NCBI RefSeq assembly: GCF_014204945.1
Contig: NZ_JACHMN010000002.1
Coordinates: forward strand, 496,001 to 560,000
From: Allocatelliglobosispora scoriae
GTDB lineage: Bacteria > Actinomycetota > Actinomycetes > Mycobacteriales > Micromonosporaceae
DNA: 64,000 nucleotides
Direction: 5' to 3'
Positions within the stretch are counted from its first letter, which is position 1. Every line of letters begins with the position of its first letter. Position numbers and translations under genes: made by a program. This document shows positions 1 to 11,349 of this stretch, one piece after another. The notes beneath the pieces were generated by a model. That model worked only from the letters and a program-made list of their open reading frames with translations. It was not told the origin of the DNA and searched no databases.

Positions 1-196
1 TCACCGCCGACCAGGCCACCCCCGACAGGTAGCTGCCGACGATCACCGTCGTCGACCGGAAGTCGTCGAATCCGCCGAACAGCAGCACCGGCAGGCCGAC
101 CGAGAGCTGGATCGCCCGCAGGGTGGCAGACCCCTTGATGAGCACCAGCTCCGCATGCGTCCGCGCACCGTTGACAGTCGCCGCCGCTGGATGCAT
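1..196 (-). CDS. N-terminal part of an unidentified membrane protein (cut by window edge)
   Basis: The minus strand is open from an ATG at 196 to the left edge, giving about 65 residues. A GAGG lies eight bases upstream of the ATG. After a short polar N-terminus (MHPAAATVNGARTHAEL) the protein has two hydrophobic stretches, one around AIQLSVGLPVLLFGG and one starting at VIVGSYLSG. That looks like the beginning of a multi-pass membrane protein, for example the N-terminal region of a sensor kinase, but nothing diagnostic is visible. The function is unknown and the gene is incomplete. Confidence 0.5.
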   Translation of the reverse strand, partial: MHPAAATVNGARTHAELVLIKGSATLRAIQLSVGLPVLLFGGFDDFRSTTVIVGSYLSGVAWSAV

Positions 197-329
197 CAGG
201 TCAACCTCGCACGTGGATATGGACTGCGGTAGTAGGCAGAAACGCCGACTGGACAGATCATGACGCACGCCTCGAAGATCGGCTTCCGCCACCTCGGCGA
301 TCTTCAATCTACGGAAGGTGCACCCTCCT

Positions 330-917
330 ATGCGTACACAGCGCTGGCTGGCTGCCATCGCCCTCGGGTTTGCCGCCACCGTCGCGCCGCTCGCGGTGTC
401 GAGCCCCGCACAGGCCGCGCCGACGGTCTGCGACCCGAACTACATGTGGAACACCTGGTCAGGTGCCACCCAGCCGTGGGCCGTCACCCACGCCTCGCGG
501 TACGAGAACTACTCCGGCGCCACGGTCACCTGGACCAGGGCGGCATCGTTCCGCGCGAAACTGACGGCGGGCTCGACCATCACCACCGGGGTCTCCGCCG
601 GCGCATCCGTGGAGATCCTCCAGTTGGGAGCCACCCTCGGCTCCTCGCTGGCGGTGAACGGGTCGGCCACGAGCACGGTGAGCCAGAGCGTCACCGGCAC
701 CCTCGCCAACAACCACATCGCCATCTTCTTCCAGGGCAACCGCTCCGCCAGGGGCTCGTGGAAGCGCTACAAGTGCAACGCCGCCGGCACGGCGTCCAGC
801 CAGGTCGGCAGCGGCACCACCCGGAGCTTCGGCGTGAACACGCAGGGCGTCGTGGACTGCGCGTCGAGCCCGTCCCCGTCGTCGCTCGCCTACGTCGTCA
901 GGGCCCAGTACTGCTAG
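330..917 (+). CDS. small secreted protein of unknown function
   Basis: A 195-residue exported protein. It opens with a Sec signal peptide: a basic n-region (MRTQRW), a hydrophobic core, and an SSPAQAAP cleavage region near residue 30. The mature part is rich in Thr, Ser, Gly and Ala and keeps four cysteines, so disulfides outside the cell are likely. I recognise no catalytic motif. An in-frame GTG at 318 would lengthen it, but the GGAAGG at 313-318 sits about 11 bases before the ATG at 330, which favours 330. A strong hairpin follows the stop and separates it from the convergent secreted-protein gene. Confidence 0.75.
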   Translation: MRTQRWLAAIALGFAATVAPLAVSSPAQAAPTVCDPNYMWNTWSGATQPWAVTHASRYENYSGATVTWTRAASFRAKLTAGSTITTGVSAGASVEILQLGATLGSSLAVNGSATSTVSQSVTGTLANNHIAIFFQGNRSARGSWKRYKCNAAGTASSQVGSGTTRSFGVNTQGVVDCASSPSPSSLAYVVRAQYC

Positions 918-938
918 CTCCAGTCTGAGGAGCGATGG

Positions 939-973
939 TCGTGGGGGGAACTGCTCGCTGGCTCCCCCCACGA
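939..973. terminator. bidirectional hairpin terminator between convergent genes
   Basis: A perfect 11-bp inverted repeat (TCGTGGGGGGA at 939-949 and TCCCCCCACGA at 963-973) encloses a 13-base loop. It lies between the stop codons of two convergent secreted-protein genes, which fits a shared terminator. There is no U tract, as is common in high-GC actinomycetes. Confidence 0.7.
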
Positions 974-977
974 ACCG

Positions 978-1481
978 TCATTTGCTGGCGGTGCGGCCGC
1001 TCACCGTGCCGTAACCCGGCCGGGAGCAGTAACCCCAGGCGTACGAGGTGACACCGGCGTCGTAGAGGATGTTGGTGTACTGGTACTCGTCGGAGTCGCC
1101 GGGGTAGCGCTCCGATGTGTACAGCGTCTTGTTGTCGGAGTCCCGCGCGATCTTGACATAGCAGTTCGATCCGGGCGGAACCGGCCCGTAGATCGTCATG
1201 CGCGCCCGCGCCGACCGGCAGCCGCCGTTGCCCCAGACGTAGTCCAGGTAGACGATGACGTTCAGGCCGATGTTGACCGACAGTCCCCAGTCCTTGGGGC
1301 CCTCGAGCTCACAGGCACTGGCGTAGAAGAAGTTCTGGTTGTCGCAGTTCGAGTTCCTGCCCCACTGACCGCTGTACCAGTAGCAGTTGGCTTCGACGGC
1401 GGCGTGGGCGGACGCCGGGCTGACCGCGAGGCCGGCAAAGACGATGACGACCGCAGCGAGCATTGCCTTGATGCGTAGCAA
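978..1481 (-). CDS. small cysteine-rich secreted protein of unknown function
   Basis: A 167-residue exported protein. The best start is the TTG at 1481: GGGGAGG lies six bases upstream, and the resulting N-terminus (LRIKAMLAAVVIVFAGLAV) is a good signal peptide ending near SPASAHA. An in-frame start further upstream at 1592 would add a non-signal-like extension and has no ribosome binding site. The mature part holds six cysteines and many Tyr, Asn and Gly residues, suggesting a compact disulfide-bonded extracellular protein. No family is recognised. It converges with the secreted-protein gene at 330-917 and diverges from the one at 1648. Confidence 0.7.
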   Translation of the reverse strand: MLRIKAMLAAVVIVFAGLAVSPASAHAAVEANCYWYSGQWGRNSNCDNQNFFYASACELEGPKDWGLSVNIGLNVIVYLDYVWGNGGCRSARARMTIYGPVPPGSNCYVKIARDSDNKTLYTSERYPGDSDEYQYTNILYDAGVTSYAWGYCSRPGYGTVSGRTASK

Positions 1482-1544
1482 GATTTGCCTCCCCGATGGA
1501 CGGATAGTCGATGCGATGAGTGTCGATGCGCACCCTCGCTGCGG

Positions 1545-1576
1545 CCAGGTGTTTCGGCTGGAGCCGAAACACCTGG
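1545..1576. repeat. perfect 15-bp inverted repeat with 2-base centre, in a divergent promoter region
   Basis: CCAGGTGTTTCGGCT at 1545-1559 is followed by GG and then its exact reverse complement at 1562-1576. It lies between the divergent starts of two secreted-protein genes (1481 minus, 1648 plus). A long perfect dyad there could be an operator for both genes. It could also be a terminator-like hairpin, although no gene ends there. Confidence 0.6.
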
Positions 1577-1647
1577 GACCAACGCAAGGCATCGACGACC
1601 CTTAGTTCAATGCCGCGGCATCCCGCCGCGGAACGGAGGGGAGACTG

Positions 1648-2082
1648 ATGATGCTTCGCAGAGTGCTCGGGGTCGCGATGGCTGTGGCGCTGGCAGGCTC
1701 GATCGCAGTCGGCACGGGCACGCCCGCCGCCGCCGGTGTGACGCCGCAGTGCACGATTCGGTGGAATGTCCTGCCTGCCGGCGCGAGCGGCGGCATCTGG
1801 ATGCCGTACGCGGAAGCAGCGGAGACGACCGTCTGCTTCATGCACCGCGGCAGCTACAGCTGGGGTGTCTGGGCGCTCCAGAAGGCCCTACGCGTGTGCT
1901 ACAACAAGTCCATCGGCACCGACCTGAGCTTCGGGCCGCAGACCGAGCAGGCGCTGCGCGAGGTGCAGTCGCTCATCCACGCGAATCCGGACGGCGGCTA
2001 CGGTCCGGAGACCCGCGGCAAGCTGAAGTTCGTCAGCGTTGCGTATCCGGACGATCCAGGAGCGTGCTCGACCGTGAATTGA
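1648..2082 (+). CDS. secreted peptidoglycan-binding-like protein
   Basis: A 144-residue exported protein. GGAGGGGAG at 1635-1643 precedes the ATG. The signal peptide runs through MMLRRVLGVAMAVALAGSIA to about PAAAG. The C-terminal half (SWGVWALQKALRVCYN...SFGPQTEQALREVQSL...GGYGPETRGKLK) has the spaced alternation of the PG_binding_1 fold, with the FG-P-T and YG-P-T elements typical of that three-helix domain. A role in attachment to cell-wall peptidoglycan is likely. No catalytic domain is present. The family assignment rests on pattern only. Confidence 0.7.
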   Translation: MMLRRVLGVAMAVALAGSIAVGTGTPAAAGVTPQCTIRWNVLPAGASGGIWMPYAEAAETTVCFMHRGSYSWGVWALQKALRVCYNKSIGTDLSFGPQTEQALREVQSLIHANPDGGYGPETRGKLKFVSVAYPDDPGACSTVN

Positions 2083-2231
2083 GCGCCGACCGGGCGACTC
2101 TGCGTATGCGCCCGGCCTTTCCACCGGTCGTCGCCGAGAGCACGGCCACGTCGAATTCGCTCGTCGAGAAATGATGCGGTTCGACATCCGGTCTGCTCGG
2201 CGGATAAAGCTGGGCAGACCGGATGTCGCTG

Positions 2232-4238
<2,007 letters not shown>

Positions 4239-4315
4239 CGTGTTCCCTTCGGTACCGCCTGCCCCGCCCAGGCTGTCCGAGTGAACGTACTGGATGTCTT
4301 CGATCGCCGCACGGT

Positions 4316-7300
4316 TCACGGAAGGCCGGGGCGGGGCAGGTCGGTGCCGGAGGCGAACTGGTCGTGCCACTTCCAGCCGTTCTGCACGAAGCGGCCGCCA
4401 TCCGACAGGGAGACGTAGACATCGGCTGGGGTGCCGCCGGTATAGGTCACCGCATCGGCCCGGCCGTCGCCGTCGAAGTCGCCGACACCCGGCGTCTCCG
4501 CCCCGATCGCGAAGTTGTCGTGCCACTTCCAGGTGTCCTGGACGAACCGGCCGCCGTCGGAGAGCGAGACGAAGACGTCTGCGGTGCTGCCCCGGCTGAA
4601 GCTGATCACATCGTCCCGGCCGTCCCCGTCGGCATCGGCCAGCGTCGGCAGGTCGGTGCCGGGTGCGATGTGGTCGTGCCACTTCCAGGCGTTCTGCACG
4701 AATCGGGTGCCGTCGGAGAGGGCCACGAACGCGTCGGCCGCGCTGCCGCCGGTGAAGGTGACGATGTCGTCGCGCCCGTCACCGTCCACATCGCCCAGTG
4801 CGGGCGTCTCGGTGCCGAAGGCGAAGTTGTCGTGCCACTTCACGCCCGGGCCGAAGGACGAGCCGTTCGACAGCGCCACGTAGACATCGCCGGTGCTGCC
4901 CCGGGTGAAGGTGACGATGTCGGTGAGTCCGTCGCCGTTGACGTCGCCGACCTGCGGGATCTCGGTGCCGACGGCGAAGAAGTCGTGCCACTTCACCCCC
5001 GGGCCGAAGGACGAGCCGTTCGACAGCGCCACGTACACGTCGGCGCCGCCGCCCCGGGTGAAGGTGATCGCGTCGGCCCGGCCGTCGCCGTTGACATCGC
5101 CGGTGAAGGGGACCTCGGCGTCGATCGCGAAGAAGTCGTGCCACTGTGGCGCCGCCGGACCGAACCGGCCGCCGTCGGAGAGGGCCGCGAAGACATCCCC
5201 GGCCGCCGCGCGGGTGAAGCGCAGCGCGTCGTCCCGGCCGTCGGCGTTGAGGTCACTGCTGTTGCGGGTACGCGTCCCCGCCCCCACGGCACCCGACGCG
5301 GGTCCGGCGTTCCCGGCGGCGTCCACGGCCACGACCCGGTAGTACCAGGTCTGTTTGGCGGGCAGCGGACCGTGCCGGAACCCGGTCGACGCGACGGTGC
5401 CGACCAGGTTGCCCGCGACGACGGGCACATCGGAGCTGCGCGAGGCGTAGACGCGGTAGCTCGCCACGCCCACGTCGTCGGCCGGCTCCGCCCAGGTGAG
5501 GCTCAGCGCGTGCACCCGCCCGGCACCGATCGCGAGCCCGGTGACGATGCCGGGAGCGGTGGTGTCGGCGTAGGGGGTGACGATCGGGAGGGCGTCATAG
5601 CGGGCAGCCGTCCACGCCGGTGCGCCCGCGACCGGAGTCAGGGTGATGGTGATCGCCGACTTGCCGCTGGTCAGGGTGGCGGGAATGGTGAATTCGTCGG
5701 TCAGCCATCGCTGGACGCCGTTGCCGAGCGGCTGCAGCCAGGTGCCCGCCGGGATGCCGTCGACCGTCACCGCCACCCGCTGGCCGGGTGCCTGCTGATC
5801 GGCGGTACGACGTAGGCGTACCCCGGAGTTGGTGGGGTTGATCGTGAGCCGGAAGCCGATCGGCGAGCCGGTGGCGCGCACCTGCCCGGTCACGACGGCC
5901 GTGTCGTCGTCGCCCTCGAAGACCGAGGTGAGCGCGGATTGCGTGCCGCCGTCGCTGTAGGAGTGCGCGGAGCGGCTGGCGGCGTCGCCGACGACGACCG
6001 TGTCGGTGCGGGCCGAACCGGCGGTGGTCTGCGTGTAGAGGTAGGCGGTGGAGCCGTAGTCGGCGGGCATGTCGTCGGCGGGTCCGTGCTCGATGCCGAA
6101 CCGCAGCCCCGTCGAGTAACCGACGGCGTCGCCGATCAGCAGCCGGTAGGCGGCGTCGCACTCGTCGGCGCAGCCGCCGGAGCGGAACTGGTGCGCGGTG
6201 TTGCCGGTGAAGACGCCGGAGTATTCGCCCCGGTTGAAGTACCACCCGGACTCGTAGAAGTCCTCGGTGCCGGTGCCGTGCCACACCGGTGAGGCCGAGC
6301 CGTCGACGTGGATGCGCTCGTCGCCCTCGAGGTAGTTGCGGGTGTTGCCGCCGGTGATGTGGCCGCGCATCGTCTGCGTGACCCCGACGAGCCGGCCGCG
6401 CCCGGCCTGCTGGGCGACGGTCCAGTCCCGGCCGAGGACGGTCTCGGCGCGTGCGGACTGGGTGGTGAAGTAGCCCGCGTCGCCGGTCGCGGCGAGCCGG
6501 TCCGTCCACTCCGGAGCCGGTGCGGAGGTCACCTCGACGACGACCCCGCTGACCCCGAGTCCGGTGGTGTTGGCGAGCATGACCGCTGCCGAGTTGCGCA
6601 GCGGCATCGGCCACCAGGCCGTATACCACCCGCCGGGGGCGGCATCCATCGCGAACATCAGCGATCGGACGGTGCGCTCGCCGAGTCCGGCGCCGAAGAA
6701 CTCGCCGACCGGGGAGTCGACGGTGCGCCGCCCGTCGAAGGTGAGCCGCAGCCGGAGCCCGGCGAGCAGCGCCGGGGTCGCCGCGGCGTCGGGGATGCGG
6801 ATCCGCAGCGCGCTGATGGCGCGGGGGCCGGTGAGGTTCGCCGCGGTGGCCTGCCCGCCCGCGGGTACGGTGACCGTGGCGCTGCTCGTCGTCGCCCCGG
6901 GCTGGGCCGGTTTGGGGTCCCTCGTTCCGGCGGCCCGCAGCGTGGCGAGCACGTCGGCGGCCTGGTCCGCGCGGCTGAAGGTCGTCACCCCGTCCGCGTC
7001 GGCGAAGCGGCGGAAGCCGACGTGGTAGAAGAGCGGGTTGTGCTGCGTCGTGATCCGCATCGACTGCCGGTAGGGCATCGGCACCTTGACCGTGACGCCG
7101 CCGGAGGTCTGGTCGGCGTTGGTGACGAGCGGGAAGCTGAAGGGCGCGCCGAGGCCGCCGTTGACGAGGTTCTGCAAGCCGGTGTCGACGACGGTGACGC
7201 CGTCGAGCTCGATGCGGATCCAGCCGGTCGCGGTGACGTCGCCGTTGTCGCGGGTGAACCAGATCGACTCGACCTCGCCGGGTCCGGCGTCCTCGGCGAG

Positions 7301-7570
7301 GACGCATCCGCCGGAGGTCCGCAGGCAGGAGTAGGCGCCGCTGAAACCGTCGTCGTTGGAGCCGTCGCGCCCGAAGCCGGAGAACTGCGCGGTCCGCGCC
7401 CCGGCGGCGAGCGACGGCAGCCGGTCGAGCCGCCGGTAGACGTCCCACCCGACGGGCCCCTTGTCGGGGGCTGCGGCGAGGGCAGCGACGGCCGGGACCT
7501 GCGGTGACAGGCCGATCAGCAGGAGCGCGGTGACCGCGGTGGCGGCGGCACGCAGCAGGCGTGGGGGCAT
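4316..7570 (-). CDS. secreted GH172-family (DUF2961) glycoside hydrolase with Fn3 and FG-GAP repeats
   Basis: A 1084-residue exported enzyme. The signal peptide starts at the ATG at 7570 ([20 protein letters not shown]). Residues about 45-560 match the DUF2961/GH172 fold. Glu415 in YLEGDE and Glu436 in GTGTEDFY stand 21 residues apart, as do the two catalytic glutamates of the founding alpha-D-fructofuranosidase-type GH172 enzymes. A fibronectin type III domain (about 690-790) and six FG-GAP repeats (about 795-1084) follow, suggesting substrate or surface binding. The gene lies directly downstream of a LacI regulator, so control by a sugar is likely. The start has no ribosome binding site and may be leaderless. 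The substrate, probably a fructan or arabinan glycan, is inferred from the family only. Confidence 0.85.
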   Translation of the reverse strand: MPPRLLRAAATAVTALLLIGLSPQVPAVAALAAAPDKGPVGWDVYRRLDRLPSLAAGARTAQFSGFGRDGSNDDGFSGAYSCLRTSGGCVLAEDAGPGEVESIWFTRDNGDVTATGWIRIELDGVTVVDTGLQNLVNGGLGAPFSFPLVTNADQTSGGVTVKVPMPYRQSMRITTQHNPLFYHVGFRRFADADGVTTFSRADQAADVLATLRAAGTRDPKPAQPGATTSSATVTVPAGGQATAANLTGPRAISALRIRIPDAAATPALLAGLRLRLTFDGRRTVDSPVGEFFGAGLGERTVRSLMFAMDAAPGGWYTAWWPMPLRNSAAVMLANTTGLGVSGVVVEVTSAPAPEWTDRLAATGDAGYFTTQSARAETVLGRDWTVAQQAGRGRLVGVTQTMRGHITGGNTRNYLEGDERIHVDGSASPVWHGTGTEDFYESGWYFNRGEYSGVFTGNTAHQFRSGGCADECDAAYRLLIGDAVGYSTGLRFGIEHGPADDMPADYGSTAYLYTQTTAGSARTDTVVVGDAASRSAHSYSDGGTQSALTSVFEGDDDTAVVTGQVRATGSPIGFRLTINPTNSGVRLRRTADQQAPGQRVAVTVDGIPAGTWLQPLGNGVQRWLTDEFTIPATLTSGKSAITITLTPVAGAPAWTAARYDALPIVTPYADTTAPGIVTGLAIGAGRVHALSLTWAEPADDVGVASYRVYASRSSDVPVVAGNLVGTVASTGFRHGPLPAKQTWYYRVVAVDAAGNAGPASGAVGAGTRTRNSSDLNADGRDDALRFTRAAAGDVFAALSDGGRFGPAAPQWHDFFAIDAEVPFTGDVNGDGRADAITFTRGGGADVYVALSNGSSFGPGVKWHDFFAVGTEIPQVGDVNGDGLTDIVTFTRGSTGDVYVALSNGSSFGPGVKWHDNFAFGTETPALGDVDGDGRDDIVTFTGGSAADAFVALSDGTRFVQNAWKWHDHIAPGTDLPTLADADGDGRDDVISFSRGSTADVFVSLSDGGRFVQDTWKWHDNFAIGAETPGVGDFDGDGRADAVTYTGGTPADVYVSLSDGGRFVQNGWKWHDQFASGTDLPRPGLP

Positions 7571-7576
7571 GCGGGG

Positions 7577-7631
7577 AACGTATATTCGACACCCATGAAT
7601 GTCAATAAGTGCCAATGAATCGATAAGTGCC
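7577..7631 (-). promoter_or_regulatory. promoter and tandem operator-like repeats upstream of the GH172 gene
   Basis: On the minus strand a TTGACA -35 box (7600-7605) is 17 bases from TACGTT (7577-7582), or 15 from TATACG (7579-7584). The implied transcription start falls at or near the ATG at 7570, which would give a leaderless transcript. Overlapping the -35 box are two direct repeats on the plus strand, ATGAATGTCAATAAGTGCC (7595-7613) and ATGAATCGATAAGTGCC (7615-7631). These are plausible sites for the LacI protein encoded just upstream. Confidence 0.5.
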
Positions 7632-7642
7632 GGAGAATTCCT

Positions 7643-8656
7643 TCAGGAGCGGGTGAGGGGTGCCGTGCTGTCGCGGACGACGAGCTGCGTGGCGAGCTCC
7701 AGCCTCGGCGTCTCGACCGGCTCACCCTGGGCGAGCTTGAGCACCGTGCGGGCCGCGAGCATCCCCATCTCGGCGAGCGGCTGCCGCACGGTGGTGAGCG
7801 GCGGTGAGGACCACTTCGCCTCGGGCAGGTCGTCGAAGCCGACCACGCTGATGTCGTCGGGCACCCGCAGACCGCGCTGTCGAACCGCTTCGAAGACGCC
7901 GAAGGCCATCTGATCGCTCGAGGCGAAGATCGCGGTCGGCCGCTCCGGCAGGTCGAGCAGCGCCAGCCCGCCGGAGTAGCCGGTCTCGGGGTAGAAGTCG
8001 CCCTGCGCGACGAGCGCCTCGTCGAAGGCGATGCCCTCGGCGTCCAGCGCGGCGCGGTAGCCGTCGAGCCGGGCGCGGCTGCAGAGCAGCCGCTTGGGCC
8101 CGGCGATGATGCCGATCCGCCGGTGGCCGAGCGAGATCAGGTGCTGGGTCGCGCTCATCCCGCCCGCCCAGTTGGTCGCACCCACCGTGGGTACGGCGAG
8201 CGACGGCACCCCTGCCGGATCGATGACGACCGTGGCGACACTGTTGCGCTGCAGCTCGGCGTAGATCGGCGGGGCGAGGTCGGTCATGACGAGGATGACG
8301 CCGTCCGAGGCGCGGGCCTTGAGGTTCTGCAGCCACTGCCGGGTGGCGGCGGTCTTGCGGTGGATCGCCGAGACGACGGTGCCGATCCCCTCGGCGTGCG
8401 CGACCTCCTCGACACCCCGGATGATCTCCACCGCCCAAGGGCTGTCGAGGTCGTTGAAGACGAGGTCGATGAGGTTGGAGCTGGGTCGGGACCGGTTGTT
8501 CCGCCGCTGGTAGCCGTGGTCGAGGAGCAGCCGCTCGACCCGCTCACGCGTACCGGGCGCGACGTCGGCCTGCCCGTTGAGGACCCGCGAGACCGTGGGC
8601 ACGGACACCCCGGCCTCCTCGGCGATCGCAGCGATGGTGACCCTGCGCCCTTCCAT
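7643..8656 (-). CDS. LacI-family transcriptional regulator
   Basis: A 337-residue regulator. The chosen ATG at 8656 has GAGGGAG nine bases upstream. The N-terminal helix-turn-helix (residues 6-28, VTIAAIAEEAGVSVPTVSRV) and hinge helix (RVLNGQADVAPGTRERV) are typical LacI features, followed by a two-lobe periplasmic-binding-protein-like sensor domain (DGVILVMTD, VPTVGATNWAGG, ASSDQMAFGVF). It is transcribed toward the GH172 gene with 72 bases between them, so it most likely controls that gene, and perhaps itself, in response to a sugar. It diverges from hrpB. Confidence 0.9.
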   Translation of the reverse strand: MEGRRVTIAAIAEEAGVSVPTVSRVLNGQADVAPGTRERVERLLLDHGYQRRNNRSRPSSNLIDLVFNDLDSPWAVEIIRGVEEVAHAEGIGTVVSAIHRKTAATRQWLQNLKARASDGVILVMTDLAPPIYAELQRNSVATVVIDPAGVPSLAVPTVGATNWAGGMSATQHLISLGHRRIGIIAGPKRLLCSRARLDGYRAALDAEGIAFDEALVAQGDFYPETGYSGGLALLDLPERPTAIFASSDQMAFGVFEAVRQRGLRVPDDISVVGFDDLPEAKWSSPPLTTVRQPLAEMGMLAARTVLKLAQGEPVETPRLELATQLVVRDSTAPLTRS

Positions 8657-8752
8657 GATCGTCATCTCCCTCGCTGGTGTCGTCGTCAACATCAGAAGCA
8701 TGCCATGTCACCGCCAAGCCGCCGCCGCCAGAGCGTCAGGCAGACTGGCTGC

Positions 8753-11233
8753 ATGCTGCCCGAGGTCGACCTGCCCGTCCGAGCCGCGCTGCCCGAACTC
8801 CTCGCCGCGCTGCGCGACACCGGCACGGCAGTGCTCGTCGCTCCGCCGGGCTCCGGCAAGACCACCCTCGTCCCGCTCGCCCTCGCCGACCAGGTCGAAG
8901 GCCGCGTGATCGTCGCGGAACCCCGGCGCATCGCCGCCCGCGCGGCCGCCTCGCGCATGGCCTCCCTGACGGGTACGCGTACCGGCGGCCTCGTCGGCTA
9001 CACGGTCCGCGGCGACAGCAGGACCAGCGCGGAGACCCGGGTGGAGGTCGTCACCACCGGCGTCCTCGTCCAGCGGCTGCACCGGGATCCGGAACTGCCC
9101 GGTGTCGCGGCGATCGTGCTCGACGAATGCCACGAACGCCACCTCGACACCGATCTCGCCCTCGCCTTCGCCCTCGACACCCGCACCCACCTGCGCCCCG
9201 ACCTGATGCTGCTCGCCACCTCGGCGACGGCGGAGGCCGAGCGCCTCGCCTCGGTGATGGGCAACGGCACCTCGATCGTCAGCGCCGCCGGGATCGCCCA
9301 CCCCGTCGAGGTGGTCTGGGCACCGCCGACCGGCCCGGTCGACGCGCCCTACGGGCTGCGGGTCGACCCCCGGCTGCTCGACCACGTCGCCGCCGTCATC
9401 CGGCGTGCCCTGACCGAGGGCACCGGCGACATCCTCGTCTTCCTGCCCGGGGCCGGGGAGATCGGCGGGGTCGCCGGTCGCCTCGGCGGGTTGCGGGACG
9501 TCGACGTGCTCAGCCTGCACGGGCGGCAAGGCTCCTCGGTGCAGGACGACGCCCTGCGTCCGGGTCCCCGGCGGCGGATCGTGCTCGCCACGGCCGTCGC
9601 GGAGAGCAGCCTGACGGTGCCGGGGGTGCGGATCGTCGTCGACGCCGGACTGGCGCGGGTGCCGCGTACCGATCATGGTCGTGGTCTTGACGCCCTGGTG
9701 ACCGTGCGGGCCTCGCGGGCAGCGGCCACCCAGCGGGCCGGGCGGGCCGGGCGGGAGGCGCCGGGGCGGGTCTATCGGTGCTGGTCCGAACGCGATCACG
9801 ACCGGCTGCCCGCCTTCGCCGACCCGGAGATCGCCGGCGCCGACCTGACCGCCTTCGTGCTGCACCTGGCGTGCTGGGGGCAGACCGACGGGACCGGGCT
9901 CGCCCTGCTCGACCCGCTGCCCGCCGCCGCCGCGCAGGTCGCCCGGACCACCCTGACCGCGCTCGGGGCGCTCGACGAAGCGGGCCGGGTCACCGCACGC
10001 GGCCGGGCGATCGCGGGTGTCGGTGCGCACCCGCGGCTCGCCCGCGCGCTGCTCGACGGGGCGGCGATCGTCGGCGACCGGGTCGCGGCAGAGGTCGTCG
10101 CGCTGCTCTCCGCCGACGTGCGGACCAGCACCGACGACCTCCCGGCGGCGCTGCGGCGCCTGCGTGACAACGCCGACCCGGCCGCCACCGCAGCGTGGCG
10201 CACCGAATCCCGCAGGCTGAGCGGCGGCATGGCGTCGCACCCGTCGACCGGCGGCTGGTCCGGGGACCTCGCCGCCGCGCTGATCGTCGGCCTCGCCTTC
10301 CCCGAACGCATCGGCCGGGTCCGCACGGCCGGCGGACGCGTCTACCTGATGACCGGCGGGACCGCGGCTGAGCTGGCGCAGGGCACCTCGCTCAACGGGG
10401 TGGAGTGGATCGCCATCGCCGACGCGGACCGGCAGCCGGGCAACGCCGCCGCGCGGATCCGGCTCGCCGCGCCCATCGACGCCGAGACGGCGAAGCTCGC
10501 CGCCGAGGCCCTCTACGCCGACGGCGGCGAGGTGACCTGGACCGACGGTGACGTGCTCGCGCGGCACCGCACCCGGCTCGGCGCGATCGTCCTGTCCGAC
10601 CGCCCGCTGGCCAAGCCCGACCCGCAGCTCGTCGCGGCGGCGCTCGGCGAGGGACTGCGCCGCCAGGGACTCAAACTGCTGCGCTGGACCCCCGACGCGA
10701 CCGGCGTCCGCGAACGCCTCGCCTTCCTGCACCACGCCCTGGGCGACCCGTGGCCCGCCGTCGACGACGCGTCGCTCCTCGCGGACCTGGGGTGGCTCGG
10801 ACCCGCGCTCGCCACGGCCCGCAACCGCAAGGACCTGTCCCGCATCGACGTGGCGGCCGCGCTGCGCAGGCTCCTGCCGTGGGCGCAGCTCGCCCAGCTC
10901 GACGAGTACGCCCCCGACCGCATCGAGGTGCCGAGCGGATCGCGGATCCGGGTCGACTACACCGATCCGGCGGCGCCGTTCCTCGCGGTGAAGGTGCAGG
11001 AGATGTTCGGCTCGACGCAGGCGCCGATGCTGGCGGGCGGGCGCTTCCCGCTGGCGCTGCACCTGCTCTCCCCAGCGGGCCGCCCGGCGGCGGTCACCGC
11101 GGACCTGGAGTCGTTCTGGCGCAACGGATACCTGTCGGTCCGCTCCGAGCTGCGCGGGCGTTACCCCAACCACCCGTGGCCCGACAACCCGATGAAGGCG
11201 AAGCCGTCCGGCCGAACCAAGCCCCGCCCCTGA
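8753..11233 (+). CDS. hrpB: ATP-dependent RNA helicase HrpB
   Basis: An 826-residue DEAH/DExH-box helicase, the usual length for HrpB. Walker A is APPGSGKTT (30-38), the DExH box is DECH (124-127), motif III is SAT (157-159), and motif VI is QRAGRAGRE. The ratchet and winged-helix region follows, then the HrpB-specific C-terminal domain (YPNHPWPDNP near the end). HrpB proteins are cytoplasmic RNA helicases of poorly defined role. The ATG at 8753 starts MLPEVDLPVRAALPEL, a typical HrpB N-terminus. The open frame continues upstream without homology and is ignored. The stop codon lies inside a repeat element. Confidence 0.93.
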   Translation: MLPEVDLPVRAALPELLAALRDTGTAVLVAPPGSGKTTLVPLALADQVEGRVIVAEPRRIAARAAASRMASLTGTRTGGLVGYTVRGDSRTSAETRVEVVTTGVLVQRLHRDPELPGVAAIVLDECHERHLDTDLALAFALDTRTHLRPDLMLLATSATAEAERLASVMGNGTSIVSAAGIAHPVEVVWAPPTGPVDAPYGLRVDPRLLDHVAAVIRRALTEGTGDILVFLPGAGEIGGVAGRLGGLRDVDVLSLHGRQGSSVQDDALRPGPRRRIVLATAVAESSLTVPGVRIVVDAGLARVPRTDHGRGLDALVTVRASRAAATQRAGRAGREAPGRVYRCWSERDHDRLPAFADPEIAGADLTAFVLHLACWGQTDGTGLALLDPLPAAAAQVARTTLTALGALDEAGRVTARGRAIAGVGAHPRLARALLDGAAIVGDRVAAEVVALLSADVRTSTDDLPAALRRLRDNADPAATAAWRTESRRLSGGMASHPSTGGWSGDLAAALIVGLAFPERIGRVRTAGGRVYLMTGGTAAELAQGTSLNGVEWIAIADADRQPGNAAARIRLAAPIDAETAKLAAEALYADGGEVTWTDGDVLARHRTRLGAIVLSDRPLAKPDPQLVAAALGEGLRRQGLKLLRWTPDATGVRERLAFLHHALGDPWPAVDDASLLADLGWLGPALATARNRKDLSRIDVAAALRRLLPWAQLAQLDEYAPDRIEVPSGSRIRVDYTDPAAPFLAVKVQEMFGSTQAPMLAGGRFPLALHLLSPAGRPAAVTADLESFWRNGYLSVRSELRGRYPNHPWPDNPMKAKPSGRTKPRP

Positions 11234-11281
11234 ATTTAATGCTGGACACGCCGCGAAAACCGCAACCAAAGTCAGGATCAA
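11230..11281 (+). repeat. left copy of an inverted repeat flanking a lipoprotein gene
   Basis: The segment starting at the hrpB stop codon contains TGCTGGACACGCCG and, after a variable spacer, AAGTCAGGATCAACT. The same two blocks in the same order and with almost the same spacing occur in reverse complement at 11868-11925. The two copies bracket the lipoprotein gene. Confidence 0.7.
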
Positions 11282-11349
11282 CTTTGCGGAACCCGGACGG
11301 CCGCAGCGGTGTCTTGATGGTGATGGACGAGCTGTGCGGGAGGCGCGCG

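Noticed and set aside
4239-4682. N-terminal extension of the S8 protease frame to 4682
   Set aside because: The extra 148 codons overlap the GH172 gene and precede a perfect signal peptide with its own ribosome binding site.
8708-11281. An 857-codon minus-strand open frame over hrpB
   Set aside because: Antisense shadow of HrpB; no start signal or domain.
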